From Latrodectus hesperus (Eukaryota > Arthropoda > Arachnida > Araneae > Theridiidae), in contig CM075852.1 in NCBI GenBank assembly GCA_037975125.1, forward strand, positions 2,401,087 through 2,465,086: a stretch of DNA of 64,000 nucleotides, in the 5' to 3' direction. The notes below the pieces were generated by a model that was given only the letters and a program-made list of their open reading frames with translations, made no database searches and had not been told where the DNA came from. Position 1 is the first letter of the stretch. Every line of letters begins with the position of its first letter. The translations under genes were made by a program, and so were the position numbers. Positions 24,395 through 35,719 of this stretch are shown here, piece after piece.

Positions 24395-25480
24395 AAAAGC
24401 AATAAAAAGAATACTATTTAATATTGTTTTATAAAATTTACCATTAGCACAAATATGGAACTAAAATCTTTGACAGCAGTATTACTGTATATATAATAGT
24501 AGTAATATTTCTAAAACAATTTTAAGTCTTTATAAACTACAAGCAAGGTAGCCATGAAATTAAATTACAAATTACTAATTTTGTCACCATGATAATATTG
24601 TTGAAAAAAGTTTAGCACATCATGAGACATTTACTTGAAACCGAAACAAATGCATTGAAAGTTCCACTTATCTATACCCCACTGAATTTGTTCATACCGA
24701 TAACATAGTAGAGGCTTTTAATCAGTAAAGCTTATGAATAAAATTTAAATAAATCCTAAACGAAAATATTTATAGATTTCTAACCTTAAATACATTTTAT
24801 TTAGGTGACTTAAGAACATAATTCCAATGATAAACCTCCGATTTTAATAACATTAAGGCGTGTGTGAATTCATATTTTGAACTTCTCATAATCTTGATAT
24901 ATCATGTTCCCAACAAATTTCAGAATTTATATAGATAATAGATGTAGTAAAAATAATTTTCCTGGAGTCGGCAAACTTAATTTTTCAGATGATTTACAAG
25001 GTTTTTACGTCCATGTATTTGCGTCGAGAGTTAAAGGCAATTACTTCATATTTTTGAAGCTTTATCACAGGAAGTAAAGTTATTTGCCACAACATAACTG
25101 ACCTTAAGTTATAAAATAAATGAGAAAGCCAGCAAACAATTAAAATAAACGGTACCATTTAGGCACAGCTATAAGAAATTTTGGGCCTTTTATACAATAT
25201 AAAGTAATAATCAAGATACATGCTTAAAGATAATAAACCATACTTTAAATTCAACACACGGTAAGACAGTCTCAAAGACTTATGTTCATTTAATACCACG
25301 TGTTTAGACGATTTCCTAATTGAATCACAATGCTTGGTTTTGTTTTCTAGTAGAAATTTAAAGCAATACAATTTTTTTTTTTTTGGATAATTTTTAAAAA
25401 GACTTTCAGGAGAATTGCGGTAATTTCAAGGTAATAATTCAAAACCAGTGACAATATCAGGGAAAACTTCCCATTAAAAT
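24395..25480. other. AT-rich stretch
   Basis: No gene is visible. A 13-T run lies at 25372-25384, and CACGTG near 25299. Confidence 0.5.
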
Positions 25481-25740
25481 CATAATAAATTTAATCTTGG
25501 TCATTATAGACTTATTACAGTTGCATGGTGGTACTAGTGAAGATAATGGGGGGGGAGTAAAAGAAATTTGTGGTTTCCTCTTCCTCCAAAGTAGCATCTT
25601 CCCAAGCAGCAGCGTCCTCAAGAGGATTGAGGCTAGCGTCAGATTTAATTTCGCAATAAAGGGGAAACGTGGAGCCAGAGTCTGGTCTCCATGGTAACCG
25701 CATCAGATTATCTCGCCAAGATCGAAAAGTTCCAAGCCAA
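25480..25740. promoter_or_regulatory. GC-rich patch 9 with RFX X-box
   Basis: The block begins with a G8 run and holds, in order, AGCAGCAGCGTCC, GGCTAGCGTCAG, an X-box at 25685-25698 and the shared 11-mer TCGCCAAGATC at 25713-25723. Overlapping frames on both strands (about 60 codons) are not credible genes. This is one of the stronger candidate regulatory elements here. Confidence 0.35.
25685..25698. promoter_or_regulatory. RFX X-box
   Basis: GTCTCCATGGTAAC is the 14-base imperfect palindrome bound by RFX factors (GTNRCC, 0-3 bases, RGYAAC). The right half is perfect and the left half has one mismatch. RFX factors drive ciliary and some housekeeping genes. No gene start is visible next to it. 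Confidence 0.45.
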
Positions 25741-26239
25741 ATATTAGTTCTGTTCTAGGAACGTCAATAGCTTAAGACTTTGCAGGAGTAAACATAATAG
25801 GGATTCGCAGATAAAAGTTGGTAATGTAGGTGAAAGACAAACTTTACAAGTCACCGATCAATCAATGCATCTATCGCCAACTGAGCAGCAATAAAACGTG
25901 ACTCGCCAATAAACTATAGTTAAAATGCAATAGGAAAAAAATTCAATACTTCCCATTGACAAGAGAATATTTTTACTTAGGAAATAAACAGAAAACCTTT
26001 GAAAGGACGGAATAACCATTACATACAATGGTTTTACATTAAATTCTCTTATTTGTTAAAACACAAAACTTCGTATTTGGTTCATTTATAAATGCATTAG
26101 CTCTAATTTAAAAACTATTAAATTCACTGAAGAACAAATATTTTGCTTCAGATGATTTTTCTGACAAGATTAATTTATTAATTTAAAGCACAAAAACAGG
26201 AGTACTTTTAGACTTGTATATCATTAAATTTAATTGCAC
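25741..26239. other. Non-coding stretch with clustered TCGCCAA
   Basis: TCGCCAA occurs at 25874-25880 and 25903-25909, close to the copy at 25713. Otherwise AT-rich with no gene. Confidence 0.45.
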
Positions 26240-26975
26240 GATTTTTTAAATTTTTTTTATTTGGGAAAACAAAAACCCTGTGCACCAAAGAATATCACAC
26301 AGGGCCCGAAGGTACAACAAATGTACTGCATAACAGATCCAAATAAATCATGAGATGAAAAATAATAATAAAAGGAGGCAGAGAGAAAAAAGAAAGATAA
26401 AGATAAAAAAGGAGTTAGATAACAGCCTGGATAAATTTTATAAAAAATTCAAAATTCTCTTTCTTGACTAGGTCCACCATTATCGAGGGCCACCTGTTAT
26501 TTAAGTCTTTACAAAGCTCGTTCCTTTCTTCTGAAACAGATGGGCATTCAAGAAGAATGTGAGAAGGGTTGTCACTCCCAGAGTTGCACATGCACACCTT
26601 ACTGTTTTTAATGTGGAAACGGTGTAGATAACTATTGAATTTACCATGTCCAGTGAGGAATTGCGTAATTTTAAAGTCAGTGTAAAACCAGTGGTTCTTA
26701 ATTCTGCAGGGAACTGAAGGGAAAAAAGATTGTCTTCTTATACAATTAGGAGTGGAAACGAAATCTGAGTTCCATTATGTGATTATCTTTTTGGTAGTGG
26801 TTTTGAAAAAAGACTTGGGTAAGCTGGTATTGAGTTTATTTGGAAGTGAAAGAGGATTTGGCCAGGAAATTTACTCTTTCATTTCCATACACACCACTAT
26901 GACCCTTGACATGGGAGAAAGTGAAGGAAATATTTTTGATATCACATTAATTAAATTGTACACGATAAATTAAAA
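26240..26975 (-). mobile_element. 5'-truncated LINE (non-LTR retrotransposon) fragment
   Basis: The minus strand runs from a broken RNase H domain through the C-terminal Cys/His region of ORF2 and a short 3' untranslated region to an AATAAA followed by an A run (complement at 26250-26262). The 3' untranslated part has a hairpin (CCCTGTG 26276-26282 with CACAGGG 26298-26304). The combination of RNase H and a terminal zinc-knuckle-like motif points to the Jockey/I/R1-like lineages. The 5' part is missing, as is usual for LINE insertions. Flanks near 26223-26249 and 26946-26971 are loosely similar and might be an old target-site duplication. Confidence 0.85.
26415..26960 (-). pseudogene. Decayed ORF2 C-terminus: RNase H remnant and Cys/His motif
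   Basis: Reading on the minus strand, codons at 26878-26910 give the RNase H signature VKGHSGVYGNE, followed by RVNFLAK. The Asp expected before the Leu-Ala-Lys (as in GNE-x-AD-x-LAK) is Asn here (26869-26871), so the active site is lost. A stop and a frame change separate this from the last frame. That frame is open from 26774 to 26415 and includes FLTGHGKFNSYLHRFHI and then CMCNSG...HILLECP, the typical LINE C-terminal CxC...H...C motif. No product is expected. Confidence 0.85.
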
Positions 26976-27344
26976 AAAAAAATCCTTGTGTGATCCAAAA
27001 TTTTCAGTGTTTAATTTGAAAAATTTTTACGAATTACCACTATTTAAAGTGGCAATTATATGCTCGACTTGAACTACTGTTTAATAATGGAAGAAACATG
27101 TTGCATGGCTGGATTTTGCACGCACAGCCATAGGAGGTGGATAATTGTGATATTTTCGACTATTCACCGGTGTGACAAATACGGATCATTTATGAAAATA
27201 CTTTTCGAATGCTACTCCAGTGATAAAATCGACATGCATGCTTAAAAGCTTGGCAATAACTTTCAGCTGTAAGGTGTACTCTAAAAGGCAAAATGTTTGA
27301 TTTTATCTTGCAAATATTAGATTGTTGTGCTTATTGTTCAAAAA
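26976..27344. other. AT-rich stretch
   Basis: No gene is supported. The 61-codon ATG frame at 27060-27245 has no family signature. Confidence 0.45.
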
Positions 27345-27490
27345 TCACGCTCTGCTTAAGAAAACTAATTGAACCGAGACTAATATTAGAATGGATTCCT
27401 AGTCACGATATTGAGAATCAAGGTGAGAATCGAACCCATGAAAGGTTGAACTAAACACTAGAGCCCAAGCAATCTAACGACCAGTTCAGT
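27345..27490 (-). mobile_element. tRNA-derived SINE, family B, old copy
   Basis: AACTAATTGAACCGAGAC matches the B centre (CTAATTAGACCGGGAC). GAGAATCGAACCCATGAA and GGTTGAACTAAACACTAGAGC match the head in minus orientation. The tail is mostly lost. Confidence 0.65.
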
Positions 27491-29372
27491 TGCAAAATTA
27501 TATATTTATTATATAATTAATCTAACACGTACAATAATAACATAATCGCATAGAAAGTAGAATTATAGCTGTTACTAAAAAGAAAACACATTCAAATGCA
27601 GATTGCATAAAAGTTCAGCTTAGAAATAGAAACTTTCGGTTGTAAAATTACCAATTTTTGAAATTTGATACATTTCCAATTAAAACTATCTAAAAAATGT
27701 TCTTAACTATAAAAATATATAGTTATATTCTTTACAATAAAGTAATTTAAAGAAATTGCAGTAATTTGAGTCCTGTTTTAGTTTGATACATCTTATGGTT
27801 CCTTCTTTTAAAAGCTTAAAATTTAGGTTATTTGACTTATTCTTTTACAAAACTATTACAAATGTTAACTTTAAACAATTTTAAAATTTAAATGAGATAA
27901 TAATGAAATAACTATTGGAAAACAAATTCAATTTAATTGTCAGTTGATTTAAGCGGACGCATTTTTATAAACATAAGAGTACATTGTTTATCAAAATAAT
28001 TTTAAAAAATATAAGTAAATAGATGCATTGTTATCTAATTTACGAAATGACGTACAGAAAAATCAACGAAACAAACTTGTTTCAATAAGTTAAAATACTT
28101 CTACCGAATGTAGGTTCAAACTTTCCACAATTTTGATTTTACACAAGTCTATGAATGCATAACATTAAACAGTGTTTATATACATATTATATTAGAAAAT
28201 ACTAAAACCTTTTACATTTAAATAAGAAAATACAAGTAATCAAGAAGTGTATTTTGTGTTTATTTTAGAAACTTTGCTTCAATTCATTTATTTTCATTTT
28301 AAGTATTGCCAAACGATTGTTTGTAATTTATATGAACATTTAAATATTGAAATAAAAAGTCACAATTTATAATAAACAGAATTTGGACACATTGTTTAAA
28401 ATCAATGTCCAAAATATTTCTTTCAAAGTTTGAATGTTTTTCCAGTTTTGAAAATGACTGAAATCTTAAGATATAGGTTTTGTTAAATTATGAACGGTTT
28501 AATGAAATTTCTAAAGATCAAAATTGAGTGAAACTATCACGTAAATGATGAAAAATCAAACAATCAAATAGATAAAGTTTATATGCGAAAGAAGTTTGAA
28601 GGAAAGAGCACAGCGCATATACTTCAAAATAACTAATGGCTGTAAGGTAGTTTAACATCTTTCGTGCCAAAACTTTTAAGATTAAACGAAACAAAATGCA
28701 AGTTTATTTAGATTACAATAAATTTCAATAGTTGCATTTGATTATTGTACATCACTGAACTCTTATGTTTTGTTTAAAGTATTATTGAAAATGTGTGTAA
28801 ATTTAATTTAAAAAAAACTTCAGCAATCGCCAAAAGTTATCTAGAAAACTGGCAATATGCTCATAAATGGCAGGAGTATCTGCAATATAATATTTAATTT
28901 TAAATTTTTTACGAATTTTAGGAACAAAGTATAAATATGGATTACACGCAAAATTTACATAGTTACCCTAATTTAAATCGGACATGTTTCGTTTACAATG
29001 AATTAAAAAAAATTGGAAATCAATATTTTTAACATCAAAAAAAGTTTGACTTCTATACTAAGAATGATTTTATTAAATTTGGGACTAACTGAATGAGTAG
29101 TTAAAGCTGGCGATATTTATATATTGTAACAAGCTAATAAAGATTACATGAAATGACATCAAATTGATTCACTGGTTGATAATATTTAGAAAATGATTCG
29201 AAAGTGCAGAAACCGCACGAAGAAAATGAATCGTTACTTATGACTCTTGGACAAGGTAAGTTTGCTATCCGAATGATGCCTAAGTTGATAATACTGTGTT
29301 TAATATAAGCAAAAATTCTTTGCGATTATAGAATTATCGTACAATTCGTTAACAATCACCCATGAAAATTCC
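27491..29372. other. AT-rich desert
   Basis: No gene or repeat family recognised. TCGCCAA at 28827-28833 is isolated. Confidence 0.5.
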
Positions 29373-29440
29373 GTTGATTGATTGATGGAGTTTAATGGCA
29401 CAAGACCATGCAAATTCAAAATCAACACTGCAAATATTGT
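29373..29440 (+). repeat. Dispersed repeat D, copy 2
   Basis: GTTGATTGATTGATGGAG, then TTTAATGGCACAAGACC and CAACACTGC, in the same order as the other D copies. The most decayed right half of the four. Confidence 0.5.
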
Positions 29441-30476
29441 TCAATAATTAAGAAAACAATGTAATTTAATGAACATGCTGACAGCTTGCAATTCTTTAAC
29501 ATAATTGTAAGTATGATAACACTAGAAAAAACTTAGCAAATACGTTTGAATTCATCAAAAATGTAAAAAATGGAATCTCCAAAGTTTTCGTTTGAATTCA
29601 TGACGCTGTTCATTTAAAATTTTATTATTTGAATTTTGCTATTTTGAATTTTGAAGTCAAAAATACATTCGTAAGAACACACCATAGCAAAAATTAGGAA
29701 TTTTAGTGCTATACACGAGTGATTTTATTCAAGTTTTAATTAAAAGATAAACTTCTAGATAATTTTAATAATGTTTTCTAAAATCGCTTTCGTCATTGAT
29801 ACATTAAATCAGTCATCAACCAATGTGTCGCGGCAATTTTATTTGACGCCGAATTTTAGAAATGTTAAAATATTTTTTTCGTTCCTAGTAAAAGTGGTCT
29901 AAATTAAAAAATATGTAAAATAAATTTAAGGTTAAATACCATATTTTTTACTGTTTTATCTTTGATAACTGACCTTTTATAAAGTGTGAGTGATTTAGAT
30001 GGTCTAAGTGAAGAAATTTCAAGAGTTCTCTGTATCTACAAATGCAACTTTCTATCTTATTTGTGCGAAACATAAAAGCGAAAAAAATCGACACTGTTAA
30101 AGTAGAAGACGATATATGAGTAGAATTGTCTCTTTCACGACAAAATATAAAAATCATAAAACAAACTCAAATTTCTTATTCAACTTTTTATTTTATTACC
30201 TTATAATTAATACCTTAATAAAAGTACAGTTATAGTAGTAAATAATTTCATTCAGAATTACTGTAAGCCATTTTACAGATGATTATTGGTGACTAAACAA
30301 TTTTTAAACTTATCTTCGTGTCCCAAAATTTTGAAATTGTTAAAAGTGTGCAGCGACAAGAAGGTTGAGAATCACTGCACTAAATATTAACAAATCAATA
30401 AAGGAAAATATAAAAAAAGGAAAATATGTCAGTAAGTATTTTATTTAGGTAAAACTCTTTACTAACAAATTAGATG
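29441..30476. other. AT-rich stretch
   Basis: No gene seen. Short frames lack any known signature. Confidence 0.5.
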
Positions 30477-30632
30477 ATTTGTCACTGTATGGTCATACTT
30501 TGCACACAATGCCTATTTCGACGTAGATGTAAGATTAAATGTGAATTCCGAGACACAGCAACACTCTAGGCTGAGATGGGTACCGAATCAGCGAACTGCT
30601 AAACTGAAGGCTATAACGCTAATTGTTGCCTT
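30477..30632 (-). mobile_element. tRNA-derived SINE, family B, old copy
   Basis: TTGTCACTGTATGGTCATAC and TTTGCACACAATGCC match the tail. GTGAATTCCGAGACAC matches the centre. GGGTACCGAATCAGCGAACT and GCTAAACTGAAGGC match the tRNA-like head. Minus orientation, strongly diverged. Confidence 0.6.
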
Positions 30633-30959
30633 CGAATAAGAAATGAACACAGGCTGGACTAATTTATGAATAAAACGATTGAAATTTGAATTTAGAAAAT
30701 TAAGTGAATTATGGATTATTTAACTTACATTCATTAAAAATCATTAAAAACAGATACTTTTTAAAATATTTAATTGTATTTTAATTAAAAGAAATGGCTT
30801 AATATATTTCTGCTTCAATATATATTTAATCTTTGCTATTCTTGCTCTTGTTTGCTTTAAATTTAAAAAATCTGCATAAATAAAATGTTCTACAGAGCAT
30901 TTTATGGATTATTATAATATAAAAACCACGACGCGTGAACCGAAAATTTGCATAGAAAA
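30633..30959. other. AT-rich stretch
   Basis: Nothing recognised. Confidence 0.5.
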
Positions 30960-31042
30960 TCTTGTCCTTGAAATTTCGAAGAAAATGTTCTTTTAGCCGA
31001 CGCCCCTCTAAGCAAGAGAGGATGTTCGACACAAGATCTACA

Positions 31043-31153
31043 ATGGCGGATTTTTCTTCAAAAGCATTGTCGGACGTTCAACTTCATGTGTTGCCAAGCG
31101 TCAAGAAAGAAATTCCAATACAGAATCTCACTTTTGAAATTGCTTTTGTGTGA
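31043..31153 (+). CDS. Candidate small ORF or first exon, 36 codons
   Basis: An ATG in a good context (A at -3, G at +4: CTACAATGG) opens a 36-codon frame beginning MADFSSKALSDVQLH and ending in a TGA that overlaps the CRE at 31151. I do not recognise the protein. It has no signal peptide or membrane segment. It sits inside a GC-rich, promoter-like patch, which is why I list it. A GGTAACT that could be a splice donor occurs near 31247, after the stop. It could be a 5' leader ORF, a true micropeptide, or chance. Confidence 0.15.
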   Translation: MADFSSKALSDVQLHVLPSVKKEIPIQNLTFEIAFV

Positions 31154-31158
31154 CGTCA
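31151..31158. promoter_or_regulatory. Perfect CRE
   Basis: TGACGTCA, the palindromic CREB/ATF consensus, is the second perfect copy in the window (the other is at 1490). Confidence 0.4.
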
Positions 31159-31200
31159 CGCTCCGCTTCTCAAAGATATCGTCTGCTGGTGTTCAAACTC

Positions 31201-32240
31201 GTAGAAACAGATAAGATACTTAACCAACAAGTAATTATTACAAGAAAGGTAACTATAACTGCACGGATTACAGTCAAATGTTTGAAATGACATTTGTTCG
31301 TGTAAGAAACACTGCTCGAAAGATGGAGTAATTTTATTAATAGAATTACAAACTAAACTTAATATTTTTTTAATTTTTTGTATTTTAAATGTTCAATATA
31401 ATTTTAAAGAATTATTTGAGGTAACGTTAAAAACACATCAGGTGGTTAAAAGTAACATGTAATTATTAAGTTAGCATGTTAAATATATCTAATATAAAAT
31501 CACACAAACATAACTAATAAAAATATTTCTTATATAAAATCAACAGCTAATAAAAATCTATAGATAACCCTGAAGTTATTAAATCCTAAAATCTTTGTTT
31601 TATACAATATGAAAATTTAATTTCATCAACAAATCACAATAAGTAAAAATTTTATTATTCAAGAGTTTTTAAATATTCAGTTTTGAATTCAAGATTAAAT
31701 AAAGCAAATATTTTATTCAAATTAAAAAATATTGCCTAAAACGCTTACCCAAGAACAGGGAAATTGTATGAATGGTTCTTACCTAAAAGAAAAATCTATA
31801 TAAGAATATATCACCAAAAATAGTTTTCAAAGCATAAGTATTATTCGAAAGTACATGCAACATCTATACTAACATGTAGAGCTTTAAATCTTTTTCAAGC
31901 ATAATTTTAATGTTTTTCGCGACTCTAAATTTGGATTAATTTAAAATACTCTTTAAATATTTATAAACTATACAGATTTCAAAAGAACAAGATATTTACT
32001 AAGCTGCTTTTTGTAACACAAAATCAAATTTCATATATTTTGCTGTGGTTACTTTGATCAAGAAACAGTTAAAACAGGGTAAATTTTAAAATGCTTTTAT
32101 TAGTTTTTTAAAAAGAAAATACCAAAATTATATAACGAAATTACTTCTCCACGATTTTGTCATTATCTTTTAAAAATGAAAGTGTAAATTGGCAAGATCA
32201 AATTTTAATTTTGATGGTAAAATGGTAGAAGTAATGGCAT
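31201..32240. other. AT-rich desert
   Basis: No gene or repeat family recognised. Confidence 0.5.
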
Positions 32241-32350
32241 GTAATTTAAACTGAATTCAAACCGCTGCAAACTTCTAAGCTCGGGTTAAAAATGAAAACC
32301 AATAACTGTTCACTTTGAAGGCTAGAGCACTAACCATTCAGCTGCCCGAG
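32241..32350 (-). mobile_element. tRNA-derived SINE, family B, partial
   Basis: TTTAAACTGAATTCAAACC matches the centre (CTTAAAGTGGATTCCGAACC). AAGGCTAGAGCACTAACC and ATTCAGCTGCCCGAG match the end of the tRNA-like head. Minus orientation; the tail is absent. Confidence 0.65.
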
Positions 32351-33639
32351 ATTGAATCGAGAATTGCATCCTGTTGCCATACTTTACCTACTAAGTAATA
32401 ACTTTTCTCAAAATCTTCCGAGTGTAATTTTTAAGTTTTACTAGCAAAAATGTAATATTTTTAATTTACTTTTAAAAAGCAATTCATGTAAATACTTGAA
32501 GCTAAAAGTAAACTTAGTTAATTCATAAAATGCAACTATTTCCAGTTTTTAAATAAACATTTCTCTATCGTCGATCAATTGCTTTAAAGCATTATAAAAT
32601 GCATTTAATTTCTTTTACAAATCTTCGAGAGATTATATACTAGACTTATTTAAATGTTTGCAATTTATTAAAAACAATTTTTGTTTGAAAATGATAAGCC
32701 ATTTAAATTGTAGTTTACTATCATTTGTTTGAAAACTGAAGAGAAAAATTTTAAAAAGTACAAAACTCAAAATTTTAATTTAACGCAAAATTGAGTTCAT
32801 CTCGATGTATCTTATCAGAAAAATATAAAAAGTTCATTTTATTTTAAATAAATATAATTAAAATTTTAGAAAAAACCACAATAATCTTAAACTTTATCTT
32901 GTAGCTCTAAAATCGAAATATTCAGCTGCATTCTAACATATCCCATTCCACGTATCGAAATTTTAAATTTCGAAATATTTCGCGAGTTTTATAAAAAATT
33001 TAAAACCGGAAAATTTACTTTGGTATCAATTATTTTTAACTAAATTTTAGAAGTCTGATACAATCAGAGGAGCCATGATTTCCAAGAATTTCGGTAGCCT
33101 AACCAATTAATTTTCAAATTTTAAATATTGGTGCAATTAAAATTCAGATTCTTAAAATTGATTCGAAAACCAGCTCATCTTTAAAATTTAACAAAAGATC
33201 TTTTGTTAAATTGTAAAGATTTTCAACTTAAAATTTCCCCTAGCATAGTGAAAGGTTGAAAATAAGGAAAAAAATTATAAAAATATATTTCTGACAATGT
33301 GTCCTCCATACGTTTTACTTTATTTACTATAACCACTTTTATTAGTTTAAGTCTCAAACCATTTAAATTTAACCCCACACAAACTTTATTAATTTAGTAT
33401 TAGATACTGAAAAGAATATGAAATAGAAATATTGTAAGAATAATTATAAGTTTAAAATTCTCAAGCTAAATCAAAAAATTTTCCGGCAGAGAGAAATGCT
33501 CAACAGACAAGAGCTTCATTGTAAAGTTCATATGCACATTGAATTTTAGCAGTTGTTTTTAGATGCTAAATTTTTACATTTTTTATTTTTTGATACAATG
33601 AAGAGCACTTAAAAATGTTGAAAGTCAATTGGCGCATCC
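32351..33639. other. AT-rich desert
   Basis: No gene. Holds the palindrome at 33185. Confidence 0.5.
33185..33212. repeat. Perfect 28-bp palindrome
   Basis: Arms AATTTAACAAAAGA and its exact complement meet with no spacer at a central AGATCT. It is notable even in AT-rich DNA because it includes internal G and C positions. Confidence 0.9.
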
Positions 33640-33800
33640 TTGTTTCTTAGAAATCACGCTACACTCATGATTTGTAAGGAGGAAACCAGGAAATCACTCA
33701 AGCACCAACTTTAACTGAAAGCAGATATGCAAGAACTACGTAGAAAGCAAAAATCCAGTACCCATCTTTCATCGGAAGCCATAATTGTACCCTGGAATTT
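33640..33800. promoter_or_regulatory. GC-rich patch 11
   Basis: A short block slightly richer in G+C (AGGAGGAAACCAGG; CATCTTTCATCGGAAG). No motif stands out. Regulatory role uncertain. Confidence 0.15.
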
Positions 33801-34817
33801 TACATTTTGAAGAATGGTAAGAACAGAGATAATCTTATTTAAAGCTAACCTAAAAACATCATTTAAACTATTCCTTTAGAAATAAATGAAGTTTATTAAA
33901 ATGGAAGATAAATTTTTTATTTGGTAATGCTTAGAATAGTTGATTCTTAATTAAATTAACGTTAATTATTACACGTTAAATTAAAATTAAAAATTGATCT
34001 ATAATAGCAAAAAATTTGTTTAAAACGTTTGCCGCTTTTAACGAAAATCCACTATGCATTGTTTCATAGAATTTAGAGTAAAAATTATTAAAATCGTAAT
34101 CATTTGATGAAACAGCACTCAAGACTTTCTATTGCAAAAAAATTTGTTTTTCTAAAGTAACTGTTTATTTTTAGAGTAATTTAAGAATTTCTCAGCTTAA
34201 GAGAATTCGAAAGTTTTTAAATATAATCAAGTTACCCGAAAGCCTCAATTTATTGCAAATATAAATACAGGAGATAGACTTGGGTTATATATGTTTTTAA
34301 AGTAAATTCAAAATCACATGATTCTCACTTCAGCTGTCAATTTATAAATTTGCAAAAAATTTTAAATCTTAGAGCTTATTTAAAAATTTTTGTAAATATT
34401 CTATTTAGAGAAAGACTAAAATGTTTCTTTTAAATTATTGCACAGAAAAAGTGACGTGAACAATTGTAATTTTTAAATTGCATGTGAATTGAAACACATT
34501 TTCTACAATCTGTTTTTATACATAGAATATAAATTTTTACAATTATCTTGTTAAATTTAAACAAATTTATAAGCCGTTTTAAAAGATCATTTTCCCCAAA
34601 AATTTTACACATAAACAAAAATCTAGAATATTCTGCATTAAATTATTGTACTTTATAGTTATATTTGTTGACGAAAAAGTTCATGAATATTTGTAAAGTT
34701 TAAAAGAATAGAATTTTTTAAAAACACAAAACATTTTTGCTTTTAATGTATAGGCAATGTACACAACCAAATGTAAATATTTCCGAAAAATTTTTTTTTC
34801 TATTTTTATTTCCCTGA
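33801..34817. other. AT-rich desert
   Basis: No gene or repeat family recognised. Confidence 0.5.
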
Positions 34818-34948
34818 AGTCACTTATACACACAACTATTTTACTATAAAACTAGGACCTAGTTTTATGTGGATTTCTCAAAAACTTCCAAGATGGCAAT
34901 CAAGCAATTGGTGAACAATAGACCAGAAGAGTTGTAATTGGTTATTGA
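34818..34948 (-). mobile_element. tRNA-derived SINE, family B, very old
   Basis: ACACACAACTATTTTACTA, AAACTAGGACCTAG, then AAGCAATTGGTGAACAATAG and CCAGAAGAGTTGTAATTGG follow the order of tail, centre and head in a minus-oriented B element. Identity is low. Confidence 0.45.
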
Positions 34949-35059
34949 GGGTATAATAAACAAAAAATGCGCAGTTATATTAATTTTTTGCAATGATGAG
35001 TTTAAATTTTCAAAAGGTTTCAATTATTAAAAACTTAACATTCTTAGTTAGCATTCAAC

Positions 35060-35301
35060 TTAGTGGCACGACAGCCCATATGTGGGACAACTGCCCATAT
35101 TTATTTCCCTGTAGTGAGGGGCATGTCCCGATTAGGCGATCCGCCTAACTCGAAACCCCAGTGATTAGTTCCCAAGCATGCTTGGTACTCAGTTTATCGA
35201 CCCACTGAAGGGATGAAAAGTTGAGTCAAACCTTGCCCAACCTCGAATCGAACCTCGGAACTGTGCTTTGAAAATACCAGGCGCTACTACTAAGCCAATG
35301 G
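35060..35301 (-). mobile_element. tRNA-derived SINE, family C
   Basis: On the minus strand the right end begins with a tRNA-like head: box A GGCTTAGTAGTAGCGCC, then box B GAGGTTCGATTCGAGG, then a 170-base body unlike families A, B and S2 (words TGGGTCGATAAACTGAGTAC, CATGCTTGGGAAC, GGCGGATCGCC). The body contains a short GCGGATCGCC-type inverted word and ends near GTGCCACTAAG. Only one copy is present, so its ends are approximate and no duplication is clear. Confidence 0.7.
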
Positions 35302-35719
35302 ACTTTATAAATATTTGTGGACATGGTCTTTTTAGATAATTTTTAATTTAACGACTTTTTATCCTGATTTTTTATTTAAACTTTAGACAAATCTATGCTT
35401 TATTTTTAATAAAAAAATAATGAAATGAAAATTATGTTATTATACTTCAAGATCTTTGCTATTTAATTGCCAAAATACTTCGCAGAAAGAATTAACCTTG
35501 AAGTTTTGAAGACAAGTTACAAAAATGCAGTGCTAACAACTTTTATTTTTACAAGAAAGACGACTACACATAGTATTGTTATTTGGGTGTGTCGATCTCT
35601 AAATAAAGCGAGGAAGTGTCTGGTTGCAAACAAAGACTGGATGTTTCTGCCTCATTGAATCACTCCATACAGTTCAAAGCGGATTAAGATTTCTAAAACC
35701 ACAATTTCAGTATAAACAC
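35302..35719. other. AT-rich stretch
   Basis: No gene supported. The 63-codon frame at 35467-35658 starts at TTG and matches nothing I know. Confidence 0.45.

Larger units (their letters stand above)
30960..31200. promoter_or_regulatory. GC-rich patch 10, promoter-like
   Basis: This patch holds CAATGGCGGATTT (31041-31053), close to the YY1/Pho core ATGGC, a perfect CRE TGACGTCA (31151-31158) and TCGTCTGC (31179-31186). YY1-type sites overlapping an initiator ATG are known from housekeeping promoters. Together with the small ORF at 31043 this is the most promoter-like spot in the window, but no downstream exon is visible. Confidence 0.35.

Noticed and set aside
26752..26973. 73-codon plus-strand ORF
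   Set aside because: It is antisense to the RNase H and C-terminal part of the LINE fragment.
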